Shown: piece by piece, positions 16,303 to 24,781 of the stretch
Position numbering within the stretch: the stretch's first letter is position 1
How the letters are laid out: the number at the start of each line of letters is the position of its first letter
NCBI GenBank assembly: GCA_964494505.1
Contig: CAZBRO010000016.1
Coordinates: 1-64,000 of the forward strand
Length of the DNA: 64,000 bases
Direction of reading: 5' to 3'
Source: CAIYRG01 sp964494505
Lineage (GTDB): Bacteria; Pseudomonadota; Alphaproteobacteria; Micropepsales; Micropepsaceae
Translations under genes and position numbers: made by a program
The notes under the pieces: generated by a model
The model's input: only the letters and a program-made list of their open reading frames with translations
What the model was told of the DNA's origin: nothing
Database searches by the model: none

Positions 16303-16691
16303 GAACGGGCTGCGCCTCGAAAGGCTTGGCCATCGAGCCAGGCTTTTGCGCGTTCGGGAATGATGCTCCACACCTCACCGGCTTTTTCCTTGGGCCGGAA
16401 GAAGAATGCATCCGATACCGGCCGGGCTCCGGCCTTCGTTTCGGCCTCGGCGCAAAACCGGCGAAACGTGCGCTCGACTTCGTCTTCGAACTTTTGAGGA
16501 ATTTCGCGCGAGGCGTTTTCGCGTTCCTTGCGGATGGCGCGCATCACCGACCAGCGGCGCAATCCGCCGGGATGGGCTGCAAGAACCTTGACGAGTTCGG
16601 CCAGAATGGGCTCATCCGCACGCGAAATCGGCGGCGGGATATCGCTCCCCTGCTCCAGTTCGAACAGGTCGGCATGGTCCTCGTTTGTCAT
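16299..16691 (-). CDS. Conserved-looking hypothetical protein, 130 aa
   Basis: A soluble, charged protein of 130 aa beginning MTNEDHADLFELEQGSD. It has a basic helical region (LRRWSVMRAIRKERE, FEDEVERTFRRF) and ends AKAWLDGQAFRGAARS. There is no signal peptide or known domain. I chose ATG 16691 because sequence further upstream runs into a perfect palindrome. It overlaps the convergent DUF3297 gene by 4 nt. I do not recognise the family. Confidence 0.6.
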   Translation of the reverse strand: MTNEDHADLFELEQGSDIPPPISRADEPILAELVKVLAAHPGGLRRWSVMRAIRKERENASREIPQKFEDEVERTFRRFCAEAETKAGARPVSDAFFFRPKEKAGEVWSIIPERAKAWLDGQAFRGAARS

Positions 16692-16728
16692 CTGGCCCTC
16701 GCATTCCGCCTTAATTGAGATCGCACGA

Positions 16729-16756
16729 TCCGGCGGAGAATTCGTTCTCCGCCGGA
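16729..16756. terminator. Perfect 12-bp hairpin with UUCG-type loop downstream of the cold-shock gene
   Basis: The arms TCCGGCGGAGAA and TTCTCCGCCGGA are exact reverse complements around TTCG. It lies 20 nt beyond the cold-shock protein stop and 38 nt before the next minus-strand start. There is no U-tract, so it may stabilise the mRNA 3' end or act with Rho rather than be an intrinsic terminator. Confidence 0.55.
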
Positions 16757-16776
16757 CCGCCGCGTGAAACAAAGTT

Positions 16777-16980
16777 TTATGCGGACTTCAGATTGACCGC
16801 CTTCGAGCCCTTTGCGTCAGGCTGAATGTCGAACGACACGCGTTGACCTTCGCCGAGGCTGCGCATGCCGGCCGCTTCCACGGCGCTGGCGTGCACGAAC
16901 ACATCCTTCGCTCCGCCTTCCGGCGAGATGAATCCGAAGCCCTTGCTTGTATTGAAGAATTTCACTGTTCCGATAGTCAT
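16777..16980 (-). CDS. Cold-shock protein (CspA family)
   Basis: A 67-aa single cold-shock domain with RNP1 KGFGFI and RNP2 VFVHASA, beginning MTIGTVKFFNTSKG. It binds single-stranded RNA/DNA as an RNA chaperone. I chose ATG 16980 since CSD proteins begin here and GGAGC lies 5 nt upstream; the frame stays open to 17112 but encodes no known extension. The 267 nt between this start and the AsmA gene stop leave room for a long 5' UTR, common for cold-shock genes. Confidence 0.93.
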   Translation of the reverse strand: MTIGTVKFFNTSKGFGFISPEGGAKDVFVHASAVEAAGMRSLGEGQRVSFDIQPDAKGSKAVNLKSA

Positions 16981-17247
16981 GATTGCTCCTAAAGCATTCG
17001 GTTGCCCCCAGGCGAGTGCCCGGGCGGCGCGAACGGGTACAATCAGTTTCGGAAGTTTGTCTGTCTGGGCCAGGCGCGCACAAAGCGGGTCGGGATTAAC
17101 AGTGCGCTTCATCTGACGGAACGCCGCAGCGCGACGTATATGGCTGCTTTACGCGATTATTGCAAGAGACGCCGGAAAAAGCGTGATTTCGATTTTTTTG
17201 GAACGCGTCTGCCGGAAACAATACCGGCAGCATTCTGCGGGTATTCT

Positions 17248-19281
17248 TTATCGCGCGGCCTGTTTCTGCACCACGGGCGTCCCTTTGGATTGAGCCTCAG
17301 CGAGAAGTGAAGCGCAATCTGCGTCCTTGGCGATGCCCGGATCGATGAACGGAAGAATTGCAGCCAGCGGCGAGAGCAGCGTCGCGAGGCCCACTGCCAA
17401 TCCGCCTTGGGCGATAGCAGTGCCCGCCTGCACGCCGATGGCGGGATGAGCAAGCGGCCCGCTCACGGTGATCGGCGCGCGCAAACGAATGAGCTGCGGC
17501 TTCTTTGGATGTCCCGTGATCGCAAGGTCAATATGTTCGTTGCGCATGTCGACGGAGCCCTCTCCGGTTGCCAGCACGACGGGCGTGTCGAACGCAAATT
17601 GATTTAAGGTCATGACGCCGTTCCTGGCGGAGAAATTCGCGACCGCGCAGCGCACGTCAACCTGGCTCTGATCGCCGGTAATCAATAGTCCGAGCGCACT
17701 GGCGACATTGACGCCAAGCAGTTCCGCGAAGGTTCGCCGGATTTCACCGTGCGGGACGACAAAGGAGACGGTGCCGTCCGCCGTGGATGCCGCCTTGTGG
17801 ATCGAATTGCCGGTGCCGTGCAGCTTCGCGTGCGCAATCGCAGTACCCTCCAGCGCGGGCGGACTGTTCGAGGCGGTCAGGAATTGCTGTATCTGCAATC
17901 CTGTCAGACGCACATCCACATCGCTCGCCGGCACGTCTCCGCGGGCATCGATCTGGACATCGCCGCTCAATGTGCCGCGCGCGAAAGCGAAGGACACCGG
18001 GTGCAGCTTCAGCACGCCATCTTTCAGCGACAGCCTCGTCTCGGCCAAGCGCAAGGGGAAGTCCCGCGATATCACGGCGCCGGCCCGGTAATGGACATCG
18101 GCATTCATCTGACGCAGACGTTCCACCTGCAGCGGCGTGTCGGGGAGTATCCGTGCCGTCGCTGTCGCGGCGGCCGCAGCCGTCTCCCGTCCTCCGCCCT
18201 TTGCCGGACGCGCGCCGATGAGCGGGCCGAGGTCGTCGAAATTGAGCTTCTTCGAGGTGAGATCGGCTTTCAGATAGGGCTTGTCGCCTGATGCATCGAC
18301 GCTGAGTTCGCCATTCAGATCGCTGTCGCCGACGCGGCCTCCGAATTGCTGGAACCGGAAGATTTCCTGATCCCGTGTCAGCTTTCCGGAAAGCTCGTAA
18401 GGCGGCGTGTTCGGGAATGTCAGACCCGTCAGATAGTACAGGTCCGCAAGATCGGGGCCGGCGAAGGCTGCGTTCGCTTCAAGCACGCCAAGATCGAACG
18501 GTTTGGTCAGCGAGCCCTTGGCGTCGATCTGCGTCGCGCCTGCGCGCACATGGGCTTCAAACGCATACGGATTATCGGGATCCAGGTTGAGCAGCGGATC
18601 GCCTCTCACTTCAGCGGTGAACGCGGCGCGGTTGAGCACGCCCTTCCCGACGAGGCTGAAAAATTGCCGCCCCGTGACTCGGTCGCTTTCCTCCGACGAG
18701 ACGGTTCCGGCAAAGGTGAGGTTCTTGCGTGCGTCGGCAAGGTCGATCCTGCCGTCTCGAACGACAAAATGGCGTATCGGCGGCAGGTGAAACGCGCGCG
18801 TGCTCTTCTCACCGCCGAAATTCCAATTGGCGCGGCCGGATTTTTCTCTGAGCAGCTTCAGTTGACCCTGGTCTATATCCACTTCGGGAAGAACGACGTG
18901 CCAGCGGAGAAGCTCTTTCAAATCGAGCGAAACGAAGAGCCGCTTCACTTCAGCGAAGCGGCCTGCGCCTTTTTCATCCGCGACCCAATCGGGCTGCGCG
19001 ATGACGAGATCGTTCACCACCGCGTTGGGAGTCCACGTAAACAGCTTCACCTTCAGGTCGCCCAAAAGTCGCACGTCGCGATGCATGCGGCCGGAAAGGT
19101 AATTCCCGATAGGTCCGCGCATGGTGTTCCAGTCAATCAGCGCGAGCACCAACACGATTGCCGCAAGCAATCCTACGAAGACGCCGCCGCCCCATTTCTG
19201 AGCGCGATGACGCGCGCGCGGTTTGGGCGCTGTTCTCTGTGTTCTCGATCCGAAAAATGGCCAGCGCACAGACGGCCTCAC
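17248..19281 (-). CDS. AsmA family protein
   Basis: A 677-aa protein with a basic cytoplasmic N-terminus, one membrane segment (GVFVGLLAAIVLVLALIDW, about 33-51), then a long beta-rich periplasmic region. It starts MRGPIGNYLSGRMHRDV and has a late IKSPLAHP-like segment (ITVSGPLAHPAIGVQAG), the AsmA/TamB-type pattern. AsmA-like proteins are inner-membrane anchored bridges implicated in phospholipid transport to the outer membrane. It stands alone, flanked by 267 and 229 nt of non-coding DNA. The assignment to AsmA is firm; the particular cargo is unknown. Confidence 0.88.
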   Translation of the reverse strand: MRPSVRWPFFGSRTQRTAPKPRARHRAQKWGGGVFVGLLAAIVLVLALIDWNTMRGPIGNYLSGRMHRDVRLLGDLKVKLFTWTPNAVVNDLVIAQPDWVADEKGAGRFAEVKRLFVSLDLKELLRWHVVLPEVDIDQGQLKLLREKSGRANWNFGGEKSTRAFHLPPIRHFVVRDGRIDLADARKNLTFAGTVSSEESDRVTGRQFFSLVGKGVLNRAAFTAEVRGDPLLNLDPDNPYAFEAHVRAGATQIDAKGSLTKPFDLGVLEANAAFAGPDLADLYYLTGLTFPNTPPYELSGKLTRDQEIFRFQQFGGRVGDSDLNGELSVDASGDKPYLKADLTSKKLNFDDLGPLIGARPAKGGGRETAAAAATATARILPDTPLQVERLRQMNADVHYRAGAVISRDFPLRLAETRLSLKDGVLKLHPVSFAFARGTLSGDVQIDARGDVPASDVDVRLTGLQIQQFLTASNSPPALEGTAIAHAKLHGTGNSIHKAASTADGTVSFVVPHGEIRRTFAELLGVNVASALGLLITGDQSQVDVRCAVANFSARNGVMTLNQFAFDTPVVLATGEGSVDMRNEHIDLAITGHPKKPQLIRLRAPITVSGPLAHPAIGVQAGTAIAQGGLAVGLATLLSPLAAILPFIDPGIAKDADCASLLAEAQSKGTPVVQKQAAR

Positions 19282-19510
19282 GGGCGTTGCTTCAAGTCGT
19301 TAACGTGCGAATAGGCCGCAACCGTTCCTCCGGCGTTCACAAAGTTGAAGAAAAACCGACGATTGGGGCGGCCGGCCGTTTGGCCGGATAGCGCACACCC
19401 ATGCTAGGCGCGCATGGCGATATCGCCACGCGCGTCCGTTTGCCCGGGTTTCGGCGCCCGCTCGCCGGCCGCTGGCCAATTCAGCGGCCGGACATGATCA
19501 CTCGGGACGG

Positions 19511-19945
19511 CTAGAGGCTCGTCTTCTTCGTAGATTTGCTGCTGGCGTGTTTCTTCGCGTTCACCTTGTGCGCAGCGGAGGCGACGTGGGTCGCCGCCGC
19601 GGCATTTTCCGTGTCCGAAGCGGTCGGCTTGAACTCGGTGCCTGATTCCGCGCTTTGCAGGCTCTGTCTGTTGAGGTCATTTGTGATCGCCTCTTCGGCC
19701 CTTTCGCTGCCGCCCTTGGGCCTGCGCATATTGGCTGCCGTCCGATGCCGGACGGCATGCTTGGCCTCGGTTGTACTCTCCGGCTTCTGTGCCGAGGATT
19801 CGCCGGCGGCAGGTGCGGAAGACTTGGTCTCGGCCGTGGTCTGGGCCGAATCGCCTGGCGTCGTCGTCGCAGCATGAGCTGGAAGCATCAGCCCGATTGT
19901 GCTGCTTAAGAGCGCCGCGGCGAGCGCTTTGTGAACGGCCTTCAT
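19511..19945 (-). CDS. Small secreted low-complexity protein
   Basis: A 144-aa protein. A signal peptide (MKAVHKALAAALLSSTIGLMLPAHA) is followed by an Ala/Thr/Ser/Glu-rich region and a basic His/Lys tail (HVASAAHKVNAKKHASSKSTKKTSL). The start at 19945 has a good AAGGAG site; an ATG 24 nt upstream is less likely. No domain is recognised. It could be an acid-shock or periplasmic stress-type protein by composition only. Confidence 0.65.
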   Translation of the reverse strand: MKAVHKALAAALLSSTIGLMLPAHAATTTPGDSAQTTAETKSSAPAAGESSAQKPESTTEAKHAVRHRTAANMRRPKGGSERAEEAITNDLNRQSLQSAESGTEFKPTASDTENAAAATHVASAAHKVNAKKHASSKSTKKTSL

Positions 19946-19969
19946 GTGTGACTCCTTCGAATAAAGCAT

Positions 19970-20429
19970 ACCAATGGCAGGAAACCTGCATGGCTTGAGT
20001 ATGAAACGCGCGAGAGCGAAGAGTTATGACGCGCTCAAAAAATGAAATTTTCGGGACCGGCCGGAACCCTGGGCGTTTTGGCCAAATGTATGTTCCTGCG
20101 CGGTTGCCGGTGCTCCGCTCGTCCGCGCGGCGGCCTTATTATTAAATGTCCGGATTCGGCGGACAGCGCTTCGCCGTGGGCGTTGCCATGTCGAACTGCA
20201 GCCCGGCCGTCACGTCCTCCAGACGTCGTCTGACCGGGAATGACCACCGCGCTGTTCGGCCGGCCCCGTCTCGCATCAGCCCACAGCCCGCCCCCGCGCG
20301 CTATGCTGGCGCCGTAACGGCTCCGCTCCGCGCGCGGGTGCTCTGTGGACTGCTGCCCGCTCTAATACCGGGGTCCCCTTTTTGCACGCCGACCGGGGTC
20401 CCACTTCCATGCCGATTGACGGATGGTTT
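19970..20429. other. Gene-poor stretch downstream of the TonB receptor
   Basis: About 460 nt with no supported gene. It contains tandem CCGGGGTCCC motifs (listed separately) and several GC-rich imperfect palindromes. It may hold remnants of a mobile element next to the accessory region. Confidence 0.5.
20368..20403. repeat. Tandem CCGGGGTCCC repeats resembling IS21-type terminal repeats
   Basis: CCGGGGTCCCC (20368-20378) and CCGGGGTCCCA (20393-20403) lie 25 nt apart, each followed by a short T/C tract. IS21-family ends often carry several such repeats with GGGACCCC cores (from memory). No istA or istB homologue is present here, so this would be only a remnant. Confidence 0.35.
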
Positions 20430-23400
20430 TCACCATCTCTTGTCGACAGATAGCATGACGAACCGTCCGATATAGGTTTCGCGTGAATTGTTGATGAACG
20501 CCGAAGCAGCCTGGCCCCCACCTGATATGCCGTATGAAAAGGGAGCAACCTTATCGAATACATCGTTGACGTTGAGCGTTATGCCTATGTTCCTGAAATA
20601 GGCCTGGGCGGGCTCGTCGCCAGTATTGTAGCGGAGCACGAGATCCAGGGTGTCGAACGCCGGTACGATATCGGAGTAAGTCGGAAAGTTCGCCAGAAAC
20701 GCGGTTGGAGGCAAACTCTGGTTGGTGAAAAAGTGACTGGTGTGATTCCAGAATGCGTTGACCGAATACTCACCGCGTGACCAGCCAAGACCGGTACGAG
20801 CGGTCCAAACGGGAAAGTTCGTCCCATTGTTTACGCCCGTGAATTGGATGTTATCGGAAATGGCGCCGCCGGGAAGGACCTGGCTTTGATCCTTCAAGTA
20901 ATATGTGCCGGACGTGGTGAGATTAACGCCGCCGTAATCGCCAAGGTCCAAGTCGTACGAGGCTTGGTAGTCTATGCCGCTCCCTTTGTACCAGCCGCTG
21001 TTGATGAAGCCGCCATCGGAAATCCATGTGATGTTGCTCACGGAGCTGAGGGGCACGTTGCTGGATACGTTAGCGAGCAGGATCGCCACGTCCTTCGCGA
21101 AATTCGGATCGGATTTGGTGACAACGGTGAATTTGTAAAGCGGATTGTTGAGGAGTTCGCCGTTCCCGGCGCCGACCCCGGACGACAAAAAGTTCGTGAT
21201 CGTTACGTTCCAATCAGTGACCTGGACATCAAGCCCCTTCAGGAACGAGTACTCCGGCGCAAATTCGAACCCAAAGCTTCTGTTTGTGGCCGTTTCAGGA
21301 GAAAGCTCCGACGGCAATCCGTCGCCCGGGCGGATTCCGGGGATGGGGGCACCGGAGAACGTAATACCCCCCTGGTACTGCAGGGCGGCGGAGCAAGTCG
21401 GGTTGAGAATCGCTGCAGCGCTTCCCGGAACCGGCGTTCCGCCAACCGTGCCGCAGGCCGGCGTGTTGTTCGTTGAGCCCGCCGCAACATTGGCGCCGTG
21501 CACGATCGAGCTTGATGGCTCCAACTCCCCGACAAAGGGAGCACGGAAAGATTTTCCCCAATCAAGCTTCACGGTGACGCCCGCTCCGAGGGTCCAATTG
21601 AGGGCAGCCTTGGGACTGTCGACGTTACCGAAATCGCTGTAGTGGTCGAAACGATACGAACCTTCTACATTCAAGCTTTCGAGGAGAGGGAATTTGAAAT
21701 CCCCGCCGAACACCGGAATGTTCACCTGCGCATAAGCTGAGTACACGGTGCGCGTAAAGGAGGACTTCTGTTGGTTTATCACACCGGGCGAGACGGTGGT
21801 GTAACTGTTTTCGACCAATTCCCTGTAGTTGAAGGCCGTTATTTCGCCGCCGACCGCGGCGCGTAGCGTGCCGCCCGGCAGGTTGAATAGCGGTCCGTCA
21901 AAGTTCGCACCGCTCTCGCGAACAGTGTTGGTGATGTCAAAATGCCGGATGCCGGCCAAGAACTCGAGCGTCAGCGGATCGTTGCAAGTGAATGCCGTCT
22001 GATCGCAGAAGACATTCAAATAGGGGATGTTGGAAGGCTTGGTCCATGACGCGATCGGTGGAGTGGTTGTGGTTTGAACCTGGGCGGCAATGGTATTGCC
22101 GAGCGCGGCATTAACCGAGTTAAGATTGGGAATGTTGGATTGGAGACCAGTGGGCTCAAGTTCGCTGTAGGACGTAAAAAGCCGCGAATTCCACTGCTGC
22201 GGCAATTCGATGTTGAATCCGGTAGCGAACCGCTTTCCGACTGTGCTTCCCGTTTCCCGCTCCGGATTTCCATAGCCAAGGTTGACACTGACTTGCAGCC
22301 CCGATGGCGCTCCAACCGGGTAGTACGGATTGCTGGTTGGAACGGTTAAGGTCTGCACTGCGTCCTTGCCAAGGCTCGCGGGTGAGGGCGTGAAAGCGAA
22401 GCGCCTGTTGTGATAGAGCGCATCGACGAAAAGGCTAACTCCCGGAAAAATGGTTTGATCGAATGTGAGCGCTGCCGCATTGGTTTGAGTAGGGGACGTC
22501 AATTGACCTAAGTCATAGGGATTGCGCACGTTGCCCACGCCGGGATGGGCCTGGATTTGCGCCCAGGTGAGACCCACTCCATTCTGTCCGGCTGGAATCG
22601 AGAAGCAATTCGTGCAACCCGTGCCGCTGGTTGCGTTTGGCTTACCGGTGGAAACGATCCCGGGGTTCGCGTCGTTGATCGGAGTTCTATTATCGAGACC
22701 CCAGAAGCTGTAATCCGAAGTGAACTGGCGCCTGAGGCGGTTGTCGGTCGTGTCGAGCGCCTCTGACCCGGAAACCTCGTAGGTCACGGTTATGTCGCCG
22801 CCGTTCCATGTGCGCCCGTAGAGTTGGGAAGCGACATAGGTATTATTGCCACCGCCCAAACCGCTTGCAGATCCACCAATGCTCAGCAATGTCTCGGCGC
22901 CGTCGAAACCGCGCTTCATGATTTGGTTGACAACAGACGCAATCGCGTCGGAACCGTAGGTAGCCGAGGCCCCGTCCGTCAGCACATCGACCCGTTCGAT
23001 CGCCAGCTGCGGAAGGATGTTCGCATCGACGGTTCCCGCGGACGGGCCGTCCAGCGGATAGCGCATGCCATCGACCATCAGCAGAATGCGGGAACCGCTC
23101 AGCCGATGCACGGTGAGGGCGGTGGGGCGTGTAATATTGCCGTTGGTCGTCGCCTGTTCAAATTGATTGATAGTAATGCCGGGCACCTTGGCCAAGAGAG
23201 CGTCGACGCTGATCTGCCCGGTGTTAATAAAATCCTGCTCGCTTAACCCAATGACAGGCACGCCGACGGCTGCCGCGCCATGGATCAGTGACCCAGTGAT
23301 CAGAACCTGCTCCGGTACCGTATCCGGAGTTGCCTGGGCCGTTTGCACGGGCGCCGTTTGTGCTTGCGCCGCCAAGACATTCGTCAGCGTCAGCAGCGAC

Positions 23401-23444
23401 ACAGAACCCAAAAGGGTCGCGAAGCGGATCGTCGTATGATTCAT
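20430..23444 (-). CDS. TonB-dependent outer-membrane receptor
   Basis: A 1004-aa receptor with signal peptide (about 1-29), a plug domain beginning PEQVLITGSLIHG with LMVDGMRYPLDG, IERVDVLTDGASATYGSDAIASVVNQI (about 150-175), then a C-terminal 22-strand barrel ending FVMLSVDKRW with the terminal aromatic residue needed for BAM insertion. It imports a large ligand (siderophore, oligosaccharide or other) using TonB energy. The plug lacks an N-terminal secretin/TonB short domain, so signalling to an anti-sigma factor is unlikely. No TonB/ExbBD or periplasmic binding protein is nearby. The start has GGGGGG-rich DNA upstream, a modest ribosome-binding site. Its neighbours are DUF6152 and the five-member secreted family. 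Confidence 0.92.
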   Translation of the reverse strand: MNHTTIRFATLLGSVSLLTLTNVLAAQAQTAPVQTAQATPDTVPEQVLITGSLIHGAAAVGVPVIGLSEQDFINTGQISVDALLAKVPGITINQFEQATTNGNITRPTALTVHRLSGSRILLMVDGMRYPLDGPSAGTVDANILPQLAIERVDVLTDGASATYGSDAIASVVNQIMKRGFDGAETLLSIGGSASGLGGGNNTYVASQLYGRTWNGGDITVTYEVSGSEALDTTDNRLRRQFTSDYSFWGLDNRTPINDANPGIVSTGKPNATSGTGCTNCFSIPAGQNGVGLTWAQIQAHPGVGNVRNPYDLGQLTSPTQTNAAALTFDQTIFPGVSLFVDALYHNRRFAFTPSPASLGKDAVQTLTVPTSNPYYPVGAPSGLQVSVNLGYGNPERETGSTVGKRFATGFNIELPQQWNSRLFTSYSELEPTGLQSNIPNLNSVNAALGNTIAAQVQTTTTPPIASWTKPSNIPYLNVFCDQTAFTCNDPLTLEFLAGIRHFDITNTVRESGANFDGPLFNLPGGTLRAAVGGEITAFNYRELVENSYTTVSPGVINQQKSSFTRTVYSAYAQVNIPVFGGDFKFPLLESLNVEGSYRFDHYSDFGNVDSPKAALNWTLGAGVTVKLDWGKSFRAPFVGELEPSSSIVHGANVAAGSTNNTPACGTVGGTPVPGSAAAILNPTCSAALQYQGGITFSGAPIPGIRPGDGLPSELSPETATNRSFGFEFAPEYSFLKGLDVQVTDWNVTITNFLSSGVGAGNGELLNNPLYKFTVVTKSDPNFAKDVAILLANVSSNVPLSSVSNITWISDGGFINSGWYKGSGIDYQASYDLDLGDYGGVNLTTSGTYYLKDQSQVLPGGAISDNIQFTGVNNGTNFPVWTARTGLGWSRGEYSVNAFWNHTSHFFTNQSLPPTAFLANFPTYSDIVPAFDTLDLVLRYNTGDEPAQAYFRNIGITLNVNDVFDKVAPFSYGISGGGQAASAFINNSRETYIGRFVMLSVDKRW

Positions 23445-24155
23445 TTTCCCCCCCTGCGTGCCTGAGCGGCACTGCGGTTTTAGCTTTCCATGTTTTTAAG
23501 TTTCCTCGAACGCCTCGTTCGACACGCACGTTGTTGCGCGGAAATTGCTAACTGCCATCCCCCTTGAGTTCCCGCGCTGCGAGTCAAATCGGGCCGAAAG
23601 TTAACTTTCTTTAAGTTCGTTGTACATCGCTGGGAGCGGCGACTAAAACCTCACGACCGGGCTTCTACGCGCCGCATCTTGCTTCACAGCGGCGCATTTT
23701 GATGCGTTTCCTTGCGATTTGCCGCAACCAGTCAACTTCAAACTAGCAACTAAATAGTTTCGAACTACATGTGTGCACCGACCGGATGCGCACGCTCACC
23801 GTACGAGACGTGCCCGGGTCGGAATCCGGCATCGCCGCCCTGGGGAGAGACGCTGCCCAAACCCCTTCGCGCGAATTTTCGGCGCAGATAAGCCCGTTAA
23901 TTCTAGATTTTTCGGCCCGATAAGCCTTGGTGACCGACCATTGCTTCTTATGAACGCCCGGGTCCTCCGGCGCGAAGGATACCGATCGTGTGTAACTGCC
24001 CATTGACTCGCTTCCACGTTCGCGGCGATGCCAATAGTGGCGATGACAAGGATGTCGCCTTCGAAATGGATGCAGCTTGTTTATCGTCAGCTTCCTATGA
24101 GATGATCCGCTTCACTGGTTCTGAAGGGAAAACTTGACCACCGTACGAGGCGCCG
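23445..24155. other. 711-nt divergent intergenic region
   Basis: It separates the TonB receptor (minus) from the DUF6152 gene (plus). It contains a perfect 14-bp palindrome and a second short inverted repeat AAACTA...TAGTTT near 23745-23765. Overlapping short frames on both strands around 23743-24006 lack start signals and protein character, so I do not call them genes. An unrecognised small RNA or long 5' UTR could be hidden here. Confidence 0.5.
23596..23609. promoter_or_regulatory. Perfect palindrome GAAAGTTAACTTTC upstream of the TonB receptor
   Basis: A perfect 14-bp dyad lies 152 nt upstream of the receptor start. Its size and symmetry suit a dimeric repressor or activator. It differs from the Fur box and I cannot name the regulator. 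Confidence 0.45.
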
Positions 24156-24635
24156 ATGAAATACAAAGCCCTTGCTCTTGCGGGAGCAGTGATATCCCTA
24201 TCTTCGATCCCGGCCGTTGCGCATCATTCCTTTGCCATGTTCGATGCGAACAAGCAGGTGACGATCGTAGGGACGATCAAGGAATTCCAGTGGACGAATC
24301 CGCATAGCTGGATTCTGGTGATGGCGCCGAATGCCGAAGGCACGCCGGTGCAATGGTCGCTCGAAACGACCGCTCCTACCGGTCTTTCCCGCGCCGGCTG
24401 GACGCCCAAGACGCTGACGCCGGGGATGAAGGTTTCGGTCGCGTTTCATCCGCTCAAGGACGGCACGGCCGGCGGGCAGTTCATTCAGTTGACGCTTCCG
24501 GACGGCACGGTCAAAGGCGGTCGGCTCGCGCCCTCCCCCACCGCCGCTGCCGCGGCAGCAGCCGCGCGCGAATCCGCCGCTGCGCACGTAGCCGCCGCAG
24601 CAGCAGCCGCCGCCGCCGCGGCAGCAGCCAATTAG
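24156..24635 (+). CDS. DUF6152 family secreted protein with poly-Ala tail
   Basis: A 159-aa protein. A signal peptide (about 1-22) is followed by HHSFAMFDANKQV, GTIKEFQWTNPHSWI and LKDGTAGGQFIQL, the pattern I recall for DUF6152. The last 40 residues are nearly all Ala, broken by RESAAAHV, encoded by GCN repeats prone to slippage. Function is unknown; the family occurs near uncharacterised secreted proteins in environmental proteobacteria. It is followed by an intrinsic terminator, so it is probably monocistronic. Confidence 0.8.
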   Translation: MKYKALALAGAVISLSSIPAVAHHSFAMFDANKQVTIVGTIKEFQWTNPHSWILVMAPNAEGTPVQWSLETTAPTGLSRAGWTPKTLTPGMKVSVAFHPLKDGTAGGQFIQLTLPDGTVKGGRLAPSPTAAAAAAAARESAAAHVAAAAAAAAAAAAAN

Positions 24636-24673
24636 TGTAGGCAAAGGATTCTCAGACGATCAGCATGTGTTTA

Positions 24674-24702
24674 AGACCGCCTCCTGAAGGGAGGCGGTTT
24701 TG
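24674..24702 (+). terminator. Intrinsic terminator after the DUF6152 gene
   Basis: A 9-bp stem ACCGCCTCC / GGAGGCGGT with a 5-nt loop is followed by TTTT. It lies 40 nt after the stop and 80 nt before the convergent paralogue's stop. Confidence 0.85.
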
Positions 24703-24781
24703 ATTCGCGGGCTGGATGAGCGATGCGGAACGGGAGTTTTTCGAGCCGTTCGCGGTGGCGAAGACCGGCTGGCAGGGCTGA

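Noticed and set aside
23743..24006. Overlapping short frames on both strands in the TonB receptor upstream region
   Set aside because: Neither has a sensible start, signal or recognisable motif; two mutually overlapping frames are more likely chance openings.
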